A program made the translations under genes and the position numbers. From Physcia stellaris (Eukaryota; Ascomycota; Lecanoromycetes; Caliciales; Physciaceae), in the NCBI GenBank assembly GCA_018902385.1, contig JABSSW010000014.1, positions 186,001 to 250,000 on the forward strand: a stretch of DNA of 64,000 nucleotides, read 5' to 3'. The notes under the pieces were generated by a model, which saw only the letters and a program-made list of their open reading frames with translations, was not told the DNA's origin and ran no database searches. Positions 35,718 through 49,715 of this stretch are shown here, one piece after another. The stretch's first letter is position 1; the number at the start of each line of letters is the position of its first letter.

Positions 35718-37091
35718 GTGGTCATAAAATAGTCTTACTTGGCGATGCGAGTCATGGCACATCCGAGTTCTACGCTGCCCGAGCCGAAATCACGAAACGC
35801 CTGGTCGAGCGCCATGACTTTAACATCGTAGCAGTCGAAGTAGACTGGCCAGACTCCGAGGCTGTTGACCGCTATGTACGCCAACGCCCGGGACCCCAAG
35901 CGAGGATACAGCCACGAGAGGAGCCATTCAAGCGATTCCCAACATAGATGTGGCGCAATAAGGAGGTCCAGGGCCTTGTAGAGTGGCTTCGCGATCGCAA
36001 TGCTGGTGTCTGGGGAAATGAACGAGCTGGCTTTAACGGACTTCACCTATACAGCATGGGCACTTCCCTGCGTGCTGTCATCGAGTATCTAGAGTGTGTT
36101 GATCCAAAGAAGGCAAAGGTGGCTAAGCGCGATATTCATGCCTCGAACCTTGGGTAGAGGAGCCCCAAAAATATGGCGGAGGAGCCTTGCGTGGGGACCT
36201 GGAGCCGTGTGAAGTCGAAGTTATCAAAATGCTTCGAGACCTTCTGGCGAAGAGACTTGAGTGTTGTGAGCGCAATGACGACGGGGAAGAATTCCATAGC
36301 GCTCAGCAGAACGCAAGCCTGGTGGCAGACGCTCAAGCGTACTACAAAGGAATGTATTATGCGGGACCAGAGTAGTGGAACCTGCGAGATACACACATGT
36401 TCGATACACTGATGCGACTGCTGGAAGCTAAAGGCAAGCATTCAAAGGCCGTCGTCTGGGCTCACAACAGCCATCTTGGAGACGCTAGGTACACGAGCAT
36501 GGGCTGGTCGCAAGGTGAACTGAATCTTGGTCAGCTCTGTCGTGAGAGATTTTGGCAAGAATGTGGCCATCATCGGTTGCGGTACCCATACAGCTAGGTC
36601 TTTTTATTGCCCATCATTTCCTGCCCGTCGTGACCTTCTTGGATGAGCCTTGTCTACCCACGAGAAATCTTGCATGTATGCTCGGGTGTCAACATTGAGA
36701 CTTTACTTACAATAATGTATAAGTAGGTACCGTGGCAGTAGCTCATGAGTGGGATGGCGATATGGAGGTTATGTCCGTGAAACCCTCACGACCGGACAGC
36801 TACGAATGGCTCTCTCACGAAACCGGGGTTGACCGCTTCCCTCTAGATTAGCACGAAGACAAGGCTGATAAAGATCTTCGAGAGGCATTCATGAAGAAGC
36901 GGCTGGAACGCTTCATCGGCGTCATCTACCGGCCAGCTACCGAGAGATGGTCGCATTACTCGTCTGCTATGCTTCCAAAACAGCTTGACGCTTACCTTTG
37001 GTTTGAAAATACCCAAGCTGTGCAACCGCTGGAGACATCGCAGCCCAAGACTCCATTAGGTGCTGGGGAGACTTATCCGTTCGGCTTATGA
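35718..37091 (+). pseudogene. Erythromycin-esterase-like protein, decayed
   Basis: Family landmarks run in order on the plus strand: KIVLLGDASHGTSEFYAARA, the motif VAVEVDWPDSEAVDRYVR, MWRNKEVQGLVEWLR, then LEPCEVEVIKMLRDLL, YYAGPE, WNLRDTHMFDTL, AVVWAHNSHLGDARY, GTVAVAHEWDGD and PSRPDSYEWLSHETGVDRF. Catalytic-type His residues of the fold are still present. The frame is broken by TAG where a Trp is expected before MWRN, by TAG before WNLRD, by TAG in LD*HED, and by shifts near 36,120 and 36,555. The 130 bp between GTHTA (about 36,595) and GTVAVAHE (about 36,727) may be an intron. No N-terminus can be found. Relatives hydrolyse macrolide lactones or are of unknown role. Confidence 0.85.
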
Positions 37092-38209
37092 GCGGTCATA
37101 GTGTGAACCATTATCAAGGCACAGCTCGCTTTCGGCTGGCCGCCGGACAAAAGGGCTTCTAGTGAGGGTTCGTCGAGATGGTTGGATGCCGTGCTTTCGC
37201 AAGTTCCATACATGTAGATGGTTGGCTGTTGATAAAGTAATCAAATTCGCGATTTGTGAAGGCGATAAGCAAATTCAATCTCGGCCTAGTATGTTTCCCT
37301 TCTCCAAAGCGGCCCGGCCAAATACGTTTCTCTTTTTCCAGACCGAATATTTCGCGGTCACAGCTCACCTCAGCTCACAGCTGGATTGCCGACTTGTTGA
37401 GGTGTGGATTCCTGCAACACCTTTGTAATGGAGGACCCGGCCGTTCCTCGAGTGATGGTTTGAGGAGTAAGAGCTTACTCCAGCTTGCTGCACAGCACCA
37501 CCTCGATGCAACCCCAGCGAGCCCAGTATTATGAAACACAGGTTCAGACAACGCTGATCACCTGCCTACCTTTGCTCGCTTTGGTAACCAGAGAGTATGA
37601 GGAACTGTAACTGCTGTGTCGCCTCCTTGCGTTTGAACTTGTTCCGTTAAAGCTTGCGAGTTGCGACAGCTTGCAAAGCATCCAACGTTCGAGGAGTCAT
37701 GTCGCACAGCAATGACCCTCGGATCCTACCGTAATCTCGCCCAGCACGCGTGTCAGATTTAGTAATTGGCACAGTCACAATGAGTCGGATTACGAGAGAA
37801 AGACCAGAGGATGCTAGAGTGAGGTGAGATGGCAGAAGCGATCCAAGCATTTTTGCGGCTTTGCGAGCTGAATGCGGAGGGAGTCAGTGCTTCAATCCGT
37901 CGGTCGCGATCAATGCACAGAAGCAGCAAGGATCGAAACATGGAAAGGTTGCTGGCAACCAAGAGAAAGAAGAAAGGGGATAATCAATGACCATGCCATA
38001 GTTAGTATCATCATGGCGACGCCGCGGTGATTCGGGACACGGCAATGACTTGGAGAATGATTGATGCCCTCAGCCTCTGGCATGGTGGCTTCATAGGCGC
38101 CGCTTCAGCCTGCCCTTTGGAATGTTAGGATGATGGTGCGGCAACTGCTCCACAACTTCCCCAGATTTGGGTCTTCTTTTCCCGCTATTGACAGTCTTCG
38201 CTTATACGT
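37092..38209. other. Intergenic, no gene seen
   Basis: Normal base composition up to about 38,200, then an abrupt change into the AT-rich block. Short frames show no recognisable domains. Confidence 0.5.
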
Positions 38210-38334
38210 GATTCATGATGCAAATCAAACGATCGTCGTCAATCTCAAATCGACATCGCGTGTGCGCATTCGATTTCGTTTGATAATTCACGTTCGAACG
38301 AATTTGATTTCGCGAACGATTTTTTTTCGTTCGC

Positions 38335-38433
38335 GATTTGTGAATTGACATTCGAAACGATGATAAAATATTTTGAAAAAAATTTGTGAATTGAAACTCG
38401 AAACGATGATACGTAAAATATTTTGAAAAAACA
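38335..38433. repeat. Two-copy tandem repeat of about 50 bp
   Basis: TTTGTGAATTGACATTCGAA followed by ACGATGATAAAATATTTTG is repeated directly after itself with a 4-bp insertion (ACGT) in the second copy. Confidence 0.75.
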
Positions 38434-41400
38434 AAATGAAAAATCAATCGTTTATCGAAACGTCGCGATCGTTGTTTTGAACAAAAAACGAAAACGAACA
38501 AATTTCGTTCACACAAATTGAAATTGATTTTCACTTTTTCGTTTCAAATGTTCGTTCGCGATGATTTTCAAATTTCGTTTATCGTTCACGAATTGACACG
38601 ATTTTCACGTTTTGTTTTCGTTTCAAAACGTTTTCTCGCGATGATTTCTGAAAATGAATGAAACGATTCGATGATTTTTTCAATTCATGCGACGTAAATC
38701 AAATGATAACATTCAATTTCGAAAATGAATCGATGAATGAATGACGAAATCAATCGCGATGTGTGTTGTTGTGTTGTTGTGAATTTTTTTTTGCGTTCGA
38801 ATTTAAAAGCGTCGAAAATTTCTAAACGAATTTTTTTTTGTAATTTTTTGTTTCAAATTTCGCATCGTTCAACAAATTTTCGTATACAACGTATTAAACA
38901 ACGATCAACGCATTTTTCAATTTCATTTTTTTGAAATTGTCAAAAAACGTTTTGAATGTGATTTTCGCGATTGATGAACGTTTTCGCGAAAAATTCGAAA
39001 ATTGATCGAAATTTGATTTTTGACAATTTTTGTATGTTTTGAAAAATTAAAAATATGCGCAATCAATTTTCAAATATTCATATTATGTGAAATTTCAATT
39101 GAACGTGATTTTGAAGAAAAAATTTTGAATTTCAACGTTTTTGCATTGTGATCATGACAACGTCGACGTCGTTCAACAAATTTTTATATTCATTATAATT
39201 TTGTTGATTGTGTACGAAATCATATTTGAATCGTTGATACGATCAAAATTTCGAAATTTCAATAAATTTGAAAAAAAAAATTAAATGTGTTTGAAATATT
39301 CGATGATTACACGATTTTTCAAATTTGATTCACATGATGTTGTTCAATTCAAATTTCAAAAATAAATCATGTGAAACAATATTTATCGTCACGTCGATTT
39401 GTTGTAAAAAATTCGAAATTTTCAATTAATTTTGTCAACAATGTACGATCAAGTACGTGAATCGATTATATTAACAAAATTTTGAATTTTCATTAGATTT
39501 TGTGTTGATGAAATTAATGATTTCAAAACGATTTTTTTTTGATCACAATTCATGAATGTCGAAAAATCAAATTGAAATGCGAATTTTACATGCACATGCA
39601 CACGATTTGAAATCAATTTTTCATTGTTATTTAAATATTACGTTTGATAATGTCACATTTTCGAAATCAAAATATTTCAATTGTTTTTTTAATTTTTTGT
39701 ATTTATGATTTATTTTTTTTTTTTGAACAAAACGACACGTTTTTTTTGCGTGAAATAATCGAAAACGTTGACAAAATTTTCATCATATTCGTTTTTAACA
39801 CGATCGATATTTTTGACATTGATTTTTTTTTTGTACGTTGCGATTTTTTTTGTGATGTCGATTTGATTCATAAATTTTGTTTTTCGTGTTTTGAAATCAA
39901 GATTTTGATGATGAATTCAAAAATTTTCGTTGAAATTATATCGATTTCGTAATTGTACGATTTGTTGCATTTGATCAATTAACAATGAACAAAACAAACA
40001 TTCATATGATTTATTTTTCAAATACGATATTGTTTTTTCATAATTTTTCAAATTTGCGATTGTTGCTTTTTTTCAAACAATTTGTTTCAATATTTCAAAA
40101 AAACGATCACGTTTTTGACGAAAATCACGATTGCGACGAAATTATTTCATTCGTCGAACAATCGATTGAAATTTTTCGAATACGTTTTGACGAGAAATGT
40201 CGATACATCGAATTGAACATATTGAATCGTTTTATGAAATATCGTGAACAACAACGATTTTTTCGCGTTCGTATTTTTTTTGTTTTTTTTTCGAAAAATG
40301 TTTGTATTGTTTTGTTTTAATCGATTTCGTTTGAATAATGTGATTTATGAATATATCATTTGTTCATATATGTCATTTCGCGCGTTTGTAACGAATTTTC
40401 GTGCAATTTGTTTCAAAACGTTTACGATCGAAACATTTGCATGAATGTGATGATGATGAATAAAATGAATATCGATGTTCGATTTCGAAATCGATGAAAT
40501 TATGATTTTTCGCATCAATGAAATTGTCGAAATCATTTGATTTGTGAACAACGAAAAAATATCGAAAATCGAATTCGCAAATAACGAAAAATTCGAACAA
40601 TACACATCGCGATCATCGATGACAAATTCAAATTTAACATCAACGAAAACGTCGAATTGTTGCAATTTGTATGTAAATAAATATTGATCAATCAAAAAAA
40701 AATAAATATGTATCGAATCAAATCGCGAAACGTTCGTTCATTTTCTTTTTTTTTTATAAAATTGTAAAATATGTGAATTCAATTTTTCATTTTGATAATT
40801 TGATTTGAATTGCGTAAATTTCGTTCAAATTTGCAATCAATTTTTTTTTTTTTTCGATAAAATCGCAAATTTTGAAATTCGCGATGTCGTTTGTTTGCGA
40901 ACGTTTTCTTTAAACATGATGAATACGATTGACGAATTCGAATATCGATATAAACGTAAAAAAATTTGATGAAATCAAATGAACGATATGTAAATAGCAA
41001 AATGCAAAATCAACGACACGAAACGAAAATTTTCGCGTTACAAACATTCAATGTTTTTTTTTGACACATCATTCAATTTTTTGTGACATTTATATTTAAA
41101 ATTCGTATAATCGTTTGTTTTGTTTTTGACGTCGTTTTTACTATCGTACGAATAATGTTACAAAACAACAAAATGTTCAATCAACGTTTCATCGACGAAC
41201 AAATTGTTGAAATTGATTAAATCAAAAATATTTCGTTTTTTTTTCAAACGTGTTGCGTTGAATTCATTCGCTCGTGAAACATTGTTTACATACATATTTT
41301 GACAAATTTTTTTCAAAATTCAAACAACAAATCATTATTTTTGATCGCAATTTTTTTGATTTTTCAAAAATTTCGTCATTTTTTAATACAGTACAAATTT

Positions 41401-42239
41401 CATTTGTGCGTTTATTTCTTGTTCGCGTCAAATGCATTTCGTCAAAAATCAACGCGTCGTCGTTCGATTTTGTGTTTTTTGAAAATTACAAATTGATTTA
41501 CGACAAAAGACGATTGCTCAATTCAATTCATCGTTTTTCAATCAAAAACTCAATATGAAATCGATCATTTTCGCTAAATTGCGAATCATCATGAAAAAAA
41601 TTACAAAAGATTCGATCATTGCATAAAAAACAAAATTCGACTTGATCGAATCAATCGAAAAAATGAAAATCGAAATAGTCGAAAAAAACGAAAACGAAAA
41701 AAAAAAATGAAAAAAAAAAAATGAAAAACAAAACAGCGAATCAAAACATCAATTTTCAACGTTCAAAAAAGAAACACATGTGTTCAAAAAAATGTTACAG
41801 AAAATTTCTGAAGAAGTTCACGTTTTTTTTACATTGAAAAACTACAAAGAATTTGTGATTGTTGTTCATTAAATCAACGTTACAACTAAAAATCATATAG
41901 TCAATGAAAGAAATTCGAAACGTTCGTCAAAAACAATTTTTTTTCGAATTATTTGAAATGTTTCAAACAATTCGACGAAAAAACGTTCGAATTGATCATG
42001 ATTTGAATATACGTCTTTTGTGATAATTCGAACATGATTTTTATCGATACAAACAACGTTGAAAAAAAAAAATTTTTCGATTTGATTTCACAAAATCGAA
42101 CATACAATCACGCGTTGAAAATGCGTTTCGCGTGCAATTGATATTATGAATATCGACAAAAAAAATATCGATACGTTTCGTCACGAGAAAAATGATTTTT
42201 GAAATAACAATTCGTCGTTGTTTTTAAACGTGTTCATTT

Positions 42240-43180
42240 ACATGAAAAGTTTACAAAAAAAAAAAATAAAATATCGTCGTTGAATTGTTAAAATATTTTT
42301 TTTGATAATGTATATTATTTACAGATTGCAATATCGAATCGACAAAATCGTTATCAACGCGCGCGTTATAAACGAAAAAAATTTACAAAAAATGTGAAAA
42401 TACAATCGACAACATCGTTCGATCGATGATTTACAACGACTCGATACAAATCATAATGAAAATCGATTTTGAATCGAAATCAAACAACGAATTATGTTGC
42501 AATTGATTTACGTCATGATTTTTTTGTGTTTATTGCGAATTGACGAAGTTTTGCGCATTGAATTTCATCATATTAAAATCGTAAACGAGAATTTCAATCA
42601 TTTTTGCATCAAATTGATGTTGAAATTTCGAAAAATTCATCAAAATAAAAATAAACAAAACATTGATAACGAATTCGTTAACAATACAAAATTAACAATG
42701 TTTTAAACATCAAATTTTTCTATTTTTATGACAATAAAAACGAATTTTGATTGAATGTGTCTCATTTATTCGCAAAATGAATTGTTTTGTTCGAATTCGA
42801 ATTTAACGACAAAATTTTTCGACGATTTGATGTTATGAATCGCGTTGTCACAATCAATATTCTTTTTATGATATTGAATTTGATATTTCAAATTGAATGA
42901 ATTTCGTTAACGTTTTTATTACAGACATTTCAAATTTTTCTGAGTAATTTTCGCAATAATCTTGTTGATATCGATGTGAATTCGAATTTCTTCGAAACGC
43001 ATTTTTTTCGCAAAGACGATGTTCAATATTTTTTGACTCAAAAACGTTGAAATATTCGCAAATTATGTGATTGAAACGATTGAAATATGAAATATGACAA
43101 TATAACAATTGTTAAATACATTATCAATTGAAATGATAAATCTATCAGAATGCGAAAAGATTTTTTTAATTTTGACGATC
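42240..43180 (+). mobile_element. Dead tyrosine recombinase (Crypton-type) remnant
   Basis: Two frames joined by one shift near 42,690 cover the catalytic domain. The box I arginine is in FLCLLRIDEVLRIEFHHI. The H..R box is in THFFRKDDVQYF (family form THSFRRGG). The nucleophile Tyr is in TIVKYIIN. Conserved tryptophans of the family (near LCPVRAL, and in KRW, CDW, GGW and SWND) are replaced by TGA. Nine in-frame stops occur, at 42,395, 42,470, 42,748, 42,778, 42,898, 43,048, 43,072, 43,081 and 43,129. All are TGA. Such recombinases move Crypton DNA elements. The element ends were not found. Family assignment rests on motif order; a different tyrosine-recombinase lineage is possible. Confidence 0.75.
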
Positions 43181-44239
43181 AAAAAAATACACATTGCAAC
43201 GCATGCGACAGAGAATGCGATTGCGCATAATTGATGACAATATCGAACAAAAACAGATTTCGAAATGTCAAACAATAATGTTTTGAATAGCGAAATTTAT
43301 TTTTTGATCGCGATTTGTCGACGAGTGCAAATTTGATCAACGATGATTCGTTTCATTGACATATGTATATATTTTCTAGAACATCAATTTTTCGTTAATC
43401 GTTCGATGTTTTTTCATGATCGTTTTGATTCGAAAATTTTCAAAATAAATCGTACGTTATTGCATATTAAATATCGCAATTCGATTGAAACAATAAATAT
43501 TGTGAAAAATGTTGTTTTGTCGTTGATATTGTCAATCGAAAAATGTTTAATCAATATTGAAATTCAAATGATTCATTGATTGAAATCGTTTTCGTGTAAT
43601 GTACGTTGCTGAAAATGTATTTCAATTAATTGTCGAGATTTTTATTATTTTTTCAGCATATATATTCGTACGATAATTTCAATTTATTTGTAAAAAGTTG
43701 AAACGATCAATCGAGTTTAGAATGAAAATTTTTTAACGTTCAAAAAGATTGAAATTCGAAACGTGTTTACGAAAATTGTCGATTGAATCATTTTTTATTT
43801 TTCACATCATTTGAGCATCGTTTTTCATTATGAATCACATTATTGCATAACAAACAATTCGTTCAATGATTATGATTTGAACAACATAAAGTTATTGCTT
43901 TAATGCAATACACAGCAGCAAAATTTGTTTTGTTCAAAATTCTGAATCAAAATTTTGACATTTGTTTGATATATGCATTTATCTTTAAAGCAAAAACGAA
44001 AATCGTTGTTTTATTGATTTCTATTTTAATTTTTACTATTTTTTTTTCACAATGACATGAAATATGTCAATGCAATGTTTAATGAATATTTTTTAATTTG
44101 CTAATATGTATTGATGCAAAACGAATTTGTCTTTGAATGTTCAACGTTATGTGTTTTAAAATTATAGTCATTTTCGCGAGCGCATGATCGACTCACTAAT
44201 GCAAAATTGAACGAAAAAAACAATTATCACGATGATCGA

Positions 44240-45540
44240 AAAAAGACAAAATCAGAAATTGAACGTGACGAACACAAAACGACTATAAATAACTGATTAT
44301 TGAATGTAAATGATGCGAAAACTGAAATATTTTAGAACAAAACGTGAAAAATTGACTGTAAATATATCTTGATTGATGAAAATGTGAAAATATTTGATAG
44401 TCGTCGCATAATATTTATATATGCAAATAAAAAATCAATATTTTAATGAAACGAATCTGATTGAATGATTTAACGATTAGAATTGTAAATAAGCACTTTT
44501 CATTCAGAAAATCGCGAATTCGAATCGTATGATGAGCAACGTGTTGAACAATCGAATGAATTATTTCATGATTATAAACACAAAACGCAAATTCTGACGC
44601 GAATGAAAATTTTCAAAATAGTCGAATTGATAATTTGAAATCACTGTTAACATGTGAAATATAACAAACAACAAACATAATTTTTTTTGTTGTTGTTGTG
44701 ATCATGATAAAAAATCGCGCGAAATACGAAACAAAGAAAAAAACGATTGAAATGTTAACAAAACAACGACGATTGCAAACAAAAATGACAAAACAAAATC
44801 GAATCAAAATGATGTGTGAATCGAGAAAAAAATGATAAAAACATCGTTCGAAAAAATAAAAACGATTTAATCGTATTTGACGAAATGAATGATGATGAAA
44901 AAAATGAAAAAAAAAAAAAAAAAAAAATCGAACAAATGTTTCGACAGATTTCTTGTGATGAATTGCAAAAAAGACGCAACAGATCGTAAAATTGCTAATG
45001 ATTAAAAAGAAAAAATTGCAAAAAACGAAAAAGAAACGAATCGAACAAATGTTTCGACAGACTTTTTGATCTAAATTGTAAAAAAAAAAAAAAAACGCAA
45101 CAAATCGTAAAATTGTTAATGATTAAAAGAAATCAACTTCATGTATTGATATGAAAAATGATTTATTTCGTCGTTATCGAAAACATGATCGCACGATCAC
45201 AATTGAACGTGTGTGAAATTTACGACGTGATGAAAATTCAAAAACGCGTTGAATCGTGTCAGAAATACGTTTTTGAAATTCAAAATTTCGAATTACAATT
45301 CATCGTCATGATGAAAAAAACATTGCAACAGTGTGATGTAATGATTGCAAATTGAAAAAAAAATAAATAAAAATGAAAAAAATTGCGAAAACGAATAATA
45401 GATTAAACGAATTTGCGAAATCAAATTTTGTCGATTTCGCAATATCAACATCACGAAATTATGACAATGAATTTATATGAAATGAAAACATCAAAACAAT
45501 TTCATCACGATTAATGCACAGTCGATATGACATATAACAT
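44240..45540 (+). repeat. Large diverged inverted repeat, left arm
   Basis: The reverse complement of this arm matches 48,240-49,715. Strong matches: 44,641-44,700 against 49,226-49,282 (with GTTTGTTGTTTGTTATATTT) and 45,205-45,315 against 48,425-48,540 (with GTGAAATTTACGACGTGAT and AAAACGCGTTGAATCGTGTC). Weaker matches extend to the stated ends. The arms differ by many substitutions and short indels. Confidence 0.8.
44927..45130. repeat. Two-copy tandem repeat, period 113 bp
   Basis: ATCGAACAAATGTTTCGACAG starts at 44,927 and again at 45,040, followed in both by a shared CGCAACA.ATCGTAAAATTG and AATGATTAAAA. It lies inside the left arm of the inverted repeat. Confidence 0.8.
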
Positions 45541-48239
45541 TTATTTTTGAAAAAATCTATATTAATGTTTTCGCACGAATTGAAAAACTGAACATCGAAA
45601 TTTAAAAAACAAAATTACATTAAATTAACATGAATAGAAATCAGACATAACAAAATCATTTTAACATTATTGTTTCTATGAGTACAACATGCAAAAAACA
45701 TCGATTTGACAACGATAAATATATTCTTTTTCATAAATTGTTATAATGATTACACGTTGTCAATTTTCTGAATTCGAAACGATGTTTTTTCAACAATATT
45801 ATTTTCATGTGTTATTGTTTTTTTTGTAATTCATAGTGTAAATTGTGCTTTGACTTTACATTATCGTGATTTTTAAAAATAAATGTTTTCGATTAAAAGA
45901 AAACAATGAAAATGTGAACATTTTCTCGATGTTTAGATTATTTTTTAATATATTATATTCGTACGTTGATGAGAAATGATAATTAAAATTAAATAATCGT
46001 TGATTTTCTTGTTTGATATTATGCAATTACGATGATATTGTTCATTTCATTGACAACGATATTCTTGATCAATTGTTGTTGTTTCAACATGTGAATATTT
46101 TCGCGTCAACACATATTCATCATTAACGTCGTTTGTAAAATCATTTTTGTTTACATGAATTTCAATTTTTTTTTTTTTTTTTGTTGTTTAAATATCACGA
46201 TCATCATCATCATGTTTCGTAACGCGAATCAGTTGATTATTTGTAAATATATTATTGAATCGAAAATGTGTATAATTTCTGATATATGTTCAAACGTATT
46301 CGATGAAATTGCTATCAACGTCAATATTTTCGTCGTAAATGAAAATGCGAAAAAATGCGCACACGTTGATTGATGTATGCGAAGTTTCGTCAACGTTTAT
46401 CAAAAAACGAATTTTTTCAATTTATTGAAATTTACGACGATCATACAATTTTTTTAACGAACGTCAATCGTTTCGTTTCGTTTCAAATCATTCATTCGAA
46501 ACAATTGAAAATTTTGATTATTCAAATAAATTTCGAATTTTAATGTTCATAACATTGTTGACGCAATTTCAAATCATCGATCGAAATGTTCGTTCGTTTT
46601 GCATTCATTGCGTCGTCACGAACAATCGTGTTTTTCGCGTTTGTCGTCAAATCAAAACGCAATTTGAAACATGCGACGAATGCTGATAAAAACACAAAAC
46701 GTCGAAATGTTCGTTGAATATATTTTTTTTTTTTTTTCGTTTCATTCAAAACGAATGAAACGATTGTTGATTTATAATGTAAATTCGATGCGCGTAAAGT
46801 TTGCGATCGCAAAAATGATATTTTCGATTTTTTTTAAAATTAAAAATTTTTTTGTGCATGACAAAAACACGCGAATTCGTATCAATGTTGTGAAAACAAC
46901 ATTGTCGAATTTCGAAACGTGTTTTTCGCAACGACAATCAAATCGTCAAAAATTGTTCATCAATCAATTTACGACAAATCGCGAACGATTGCAAAAAATC
47001 GATTTCAATGTCGACAAAAATGAATCATTATTTTTGTTTCAAAATGAAAACGAATTCATAAATATGAACACAAAAACTCATTTTGAACACGACGACAATT
47101 TCGACGATTTCGAATTTGACGATTTCGAAATCGAACGATTCGATTTTATCGAGTTTCAAATCGTTGTTTTCGCATCAATTGAAAAAACAAAAATTTCGAA
47201 TTTTCGTTTTACAAAAACATTTACAATTTGAATTTCAAGATCGCGTCGTTTTCGCGTCGCAAAAAAAATTTGAAAAGAATTCATTTTTTTGATTTATAAA
47301 AAAAAATATCAGACGATATTGAATGAAAACGAAAAAAAAATATTGAGAATTGTGTTGACGAAAAAAATCAAACAGAAAAAAATATATCAAACGTTGACGA
47401 AAACATCGTTTTCGAACATTCAAATGAAAAATGTCGAATCAAACGACGAAAACGAGAAATAATGAAATGAAATTGTGACTTGAAATGAAATTGAACACAA
47501 TTGAATTTTTGTTTCGAAAATAATCATGTTGTGTGTCGATTTCATTGCATTTTTCGTTATATACGAAATTGCAAAAAATTTTTTTTGCATTGTTGTTTGA
47601 TTATGAATTTTTTTGAATTTTTTTGAAACAATCATGCTTTTTTCGCGATTGTAAAACATCATTTTGTAATTTATATCAAATTTGTTCAACAATCAAACGA
47701 TGCGAATGAAACGCGAAATTTGAAAAAAATAAAATCGAACGTGTTGCGACGCATAAAAAAAAAATTTGACGTCGAACGTTGAATGTTTAAACATTATTTC
47801 AATGATCATGTATTGAGAAATTTTGTTATGAAAAACGATTTTATTGCAAACATCGTCATACACGATATTGTGAAAAAATTGACATTATTCGCATCAAAAG
47901 AAATTTGCATTGTATTTACTTTTCATTTTTAGATTTCGTTGATTCGTTTTTCTTTTTATTTTGTTGTTTTTTTACATCATTTGTACGAAAATGTTTTTTA
48001 ATAAATGCGATTGATTAATGAACAATTTTTTTGTATTTAATAAATTTGATGTTGTCAAACAGTTATTTTCTATAAATTGTGATTTGATTTGATTTTATTG
48101 ATGTTAAAATATTTTGATAATTTTTAATTTTTGTTTTGAATAAAAAAAAATGAATTTTTTTTTATTATTTTGATATTTGCAATTTGAAATGATACGAAAG
48201 CAACAATTTATAAATATTTAAAACGAAATGTTGATAATT
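45541..48239. other. Spacer between inverted-repeat arms
   Basis: About 2.7 kb. It holds the longest plus-strand open frame of this part (46,671-47,231, 186 residues, with an acidic Asp/Phe-rich tail HDDNFDDFEFDDFE) and a minus-strand frame at 47,420-47,692. I recognise neither. They may be remnants of the coding part of an element whose ends are the two arms. Confidence 0.5.
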
Positions 48240-49715
48240 ATAACAATTGATCAATAAATATGATGAAACAAATGTTTTCATTTTTTATGTTGTTTTTTCA
48301 TTTCATATGTTGATTTATGATCATCATTTCGTGAAATTGTTATTGCGAAATCGATGAAATTTAATTTCGCATTTTCGTTTAATTTTTCGTTTTTTCTTTT
48401 TGTTTATTTTTTACACGACATTTGATTTTTCATTTTCACGACGATAAATTGTAATACGAAATTTTGAACTTTAAAAATGTGTTTTTGACACGATTCAACG
48501 CGTTTTTATAATTTTTATCACGTCGTAAATTTCACGCACGTCAAAAATTAAAAAAATTTTTTATCGCGATGAAATGAATTCGTTCAACAAAACGAAATCA
48601 ATGACATCGAATTTCATTATCGACGACGTAATTAATAATTAATTCAAATTGTTTTTTCAATGAATTTTTTTTTTGCAATTTTTTTTTTTTATCATTTTTT
48701 TCGTTCGTGCGTTTATTTCGTCTTTATTTTGTCACGATTTTTTTTTTTCTTTTCAATTTCGTTTAGACGATCACAATTCAAACGATCATTTCGTTCTTAT
48801 CATGTCACGATTTTTTTGTTTTTTTTTTTTCAATTTCGTTTAAACGATCACAATTCAAACGATCATTTCGCTTTTATTTTGTCACGATTTTCATTTTTTT
48901 TTTTTCAATTTTTTTTTTTTCTTTTCACGATGCGATCATTTCACGTTTTCACGTTTATTTTATCATGATTTTTTTTTTCGATTTTTTTTTTCAATTTCGC
49001 GCAAACGATCACAATTCAAACGATCATTTCATTTTTATTCAATCATGATTTTTTTTTTTTTTCTCACGATATTATCATATCGTTTTTATTTTGTCATGAT
49101 TTTTCTTTTTTGTCATTTTCAATCGTTGTTTCATCGCGTTCATCATTTTTCAATCAAGTCAATCGACAATTTTTTTTTTAGTTTCGTATTTTGCGCAAAA
49201 TATTCACGAATTCTCAACATTGTTATCACAACAACAAAAAAATGATGTTTGTTGTTTGTTATATTTTACATATTAACATTGATTTCAAATTAATCAATTA
49301 AATGTCGAAGCGCGAATTCGATAATCAAATATTGTTATAACGTTTTCATTGAATTCAAAATTGTTATTGTTCGATTTTCTCAATTGTAGCATCAAATGTT
49401 CATCACACGAATCGAATTCGAGCATTTTTTGAATGAAAATTTATCATTTACAGTTTAAATCGCAATTTTAATCACTAGATTAACAAGTCGATTTCATTTC
49501 GTTAAATCATTGATCATTTATTTGCATATATAAACACGATGCGTCATTCAAAAAATTCTACATGTTTTTTTCTTTTTCAATCTTTTTTTCATTCTTTTTT
49601 TTCTTTCGAAATTTTTGCATTTGTGTCAATTATCGTTTCACGAAAATCAACATTCAGCATTGAACATATTCATTAATTTCTATTTAGTCGTTTTATTTTA
49701 TCGTCACATTTTCGC
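48240..49715 (-). repeat. Large diverged inverted repeat, right arm
   Basis: Partner of the left arm at 44,240-45,540. The right arm is longer because of tandem T-rich units near 48,715-49,100. Confidence 0.8.
48715..49100. repeat. Tandem units of about 77-80 bp
   Basis: ACGATCACAATTCAAACGAT occurs at about 48,767, 48,844 and 49,005, each next to a long T tract and a TTTTATTTTGTCA-like segment. Spacing (77 and about 161 bp) suggests one copy has lost this core. Confidence 0.75.
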
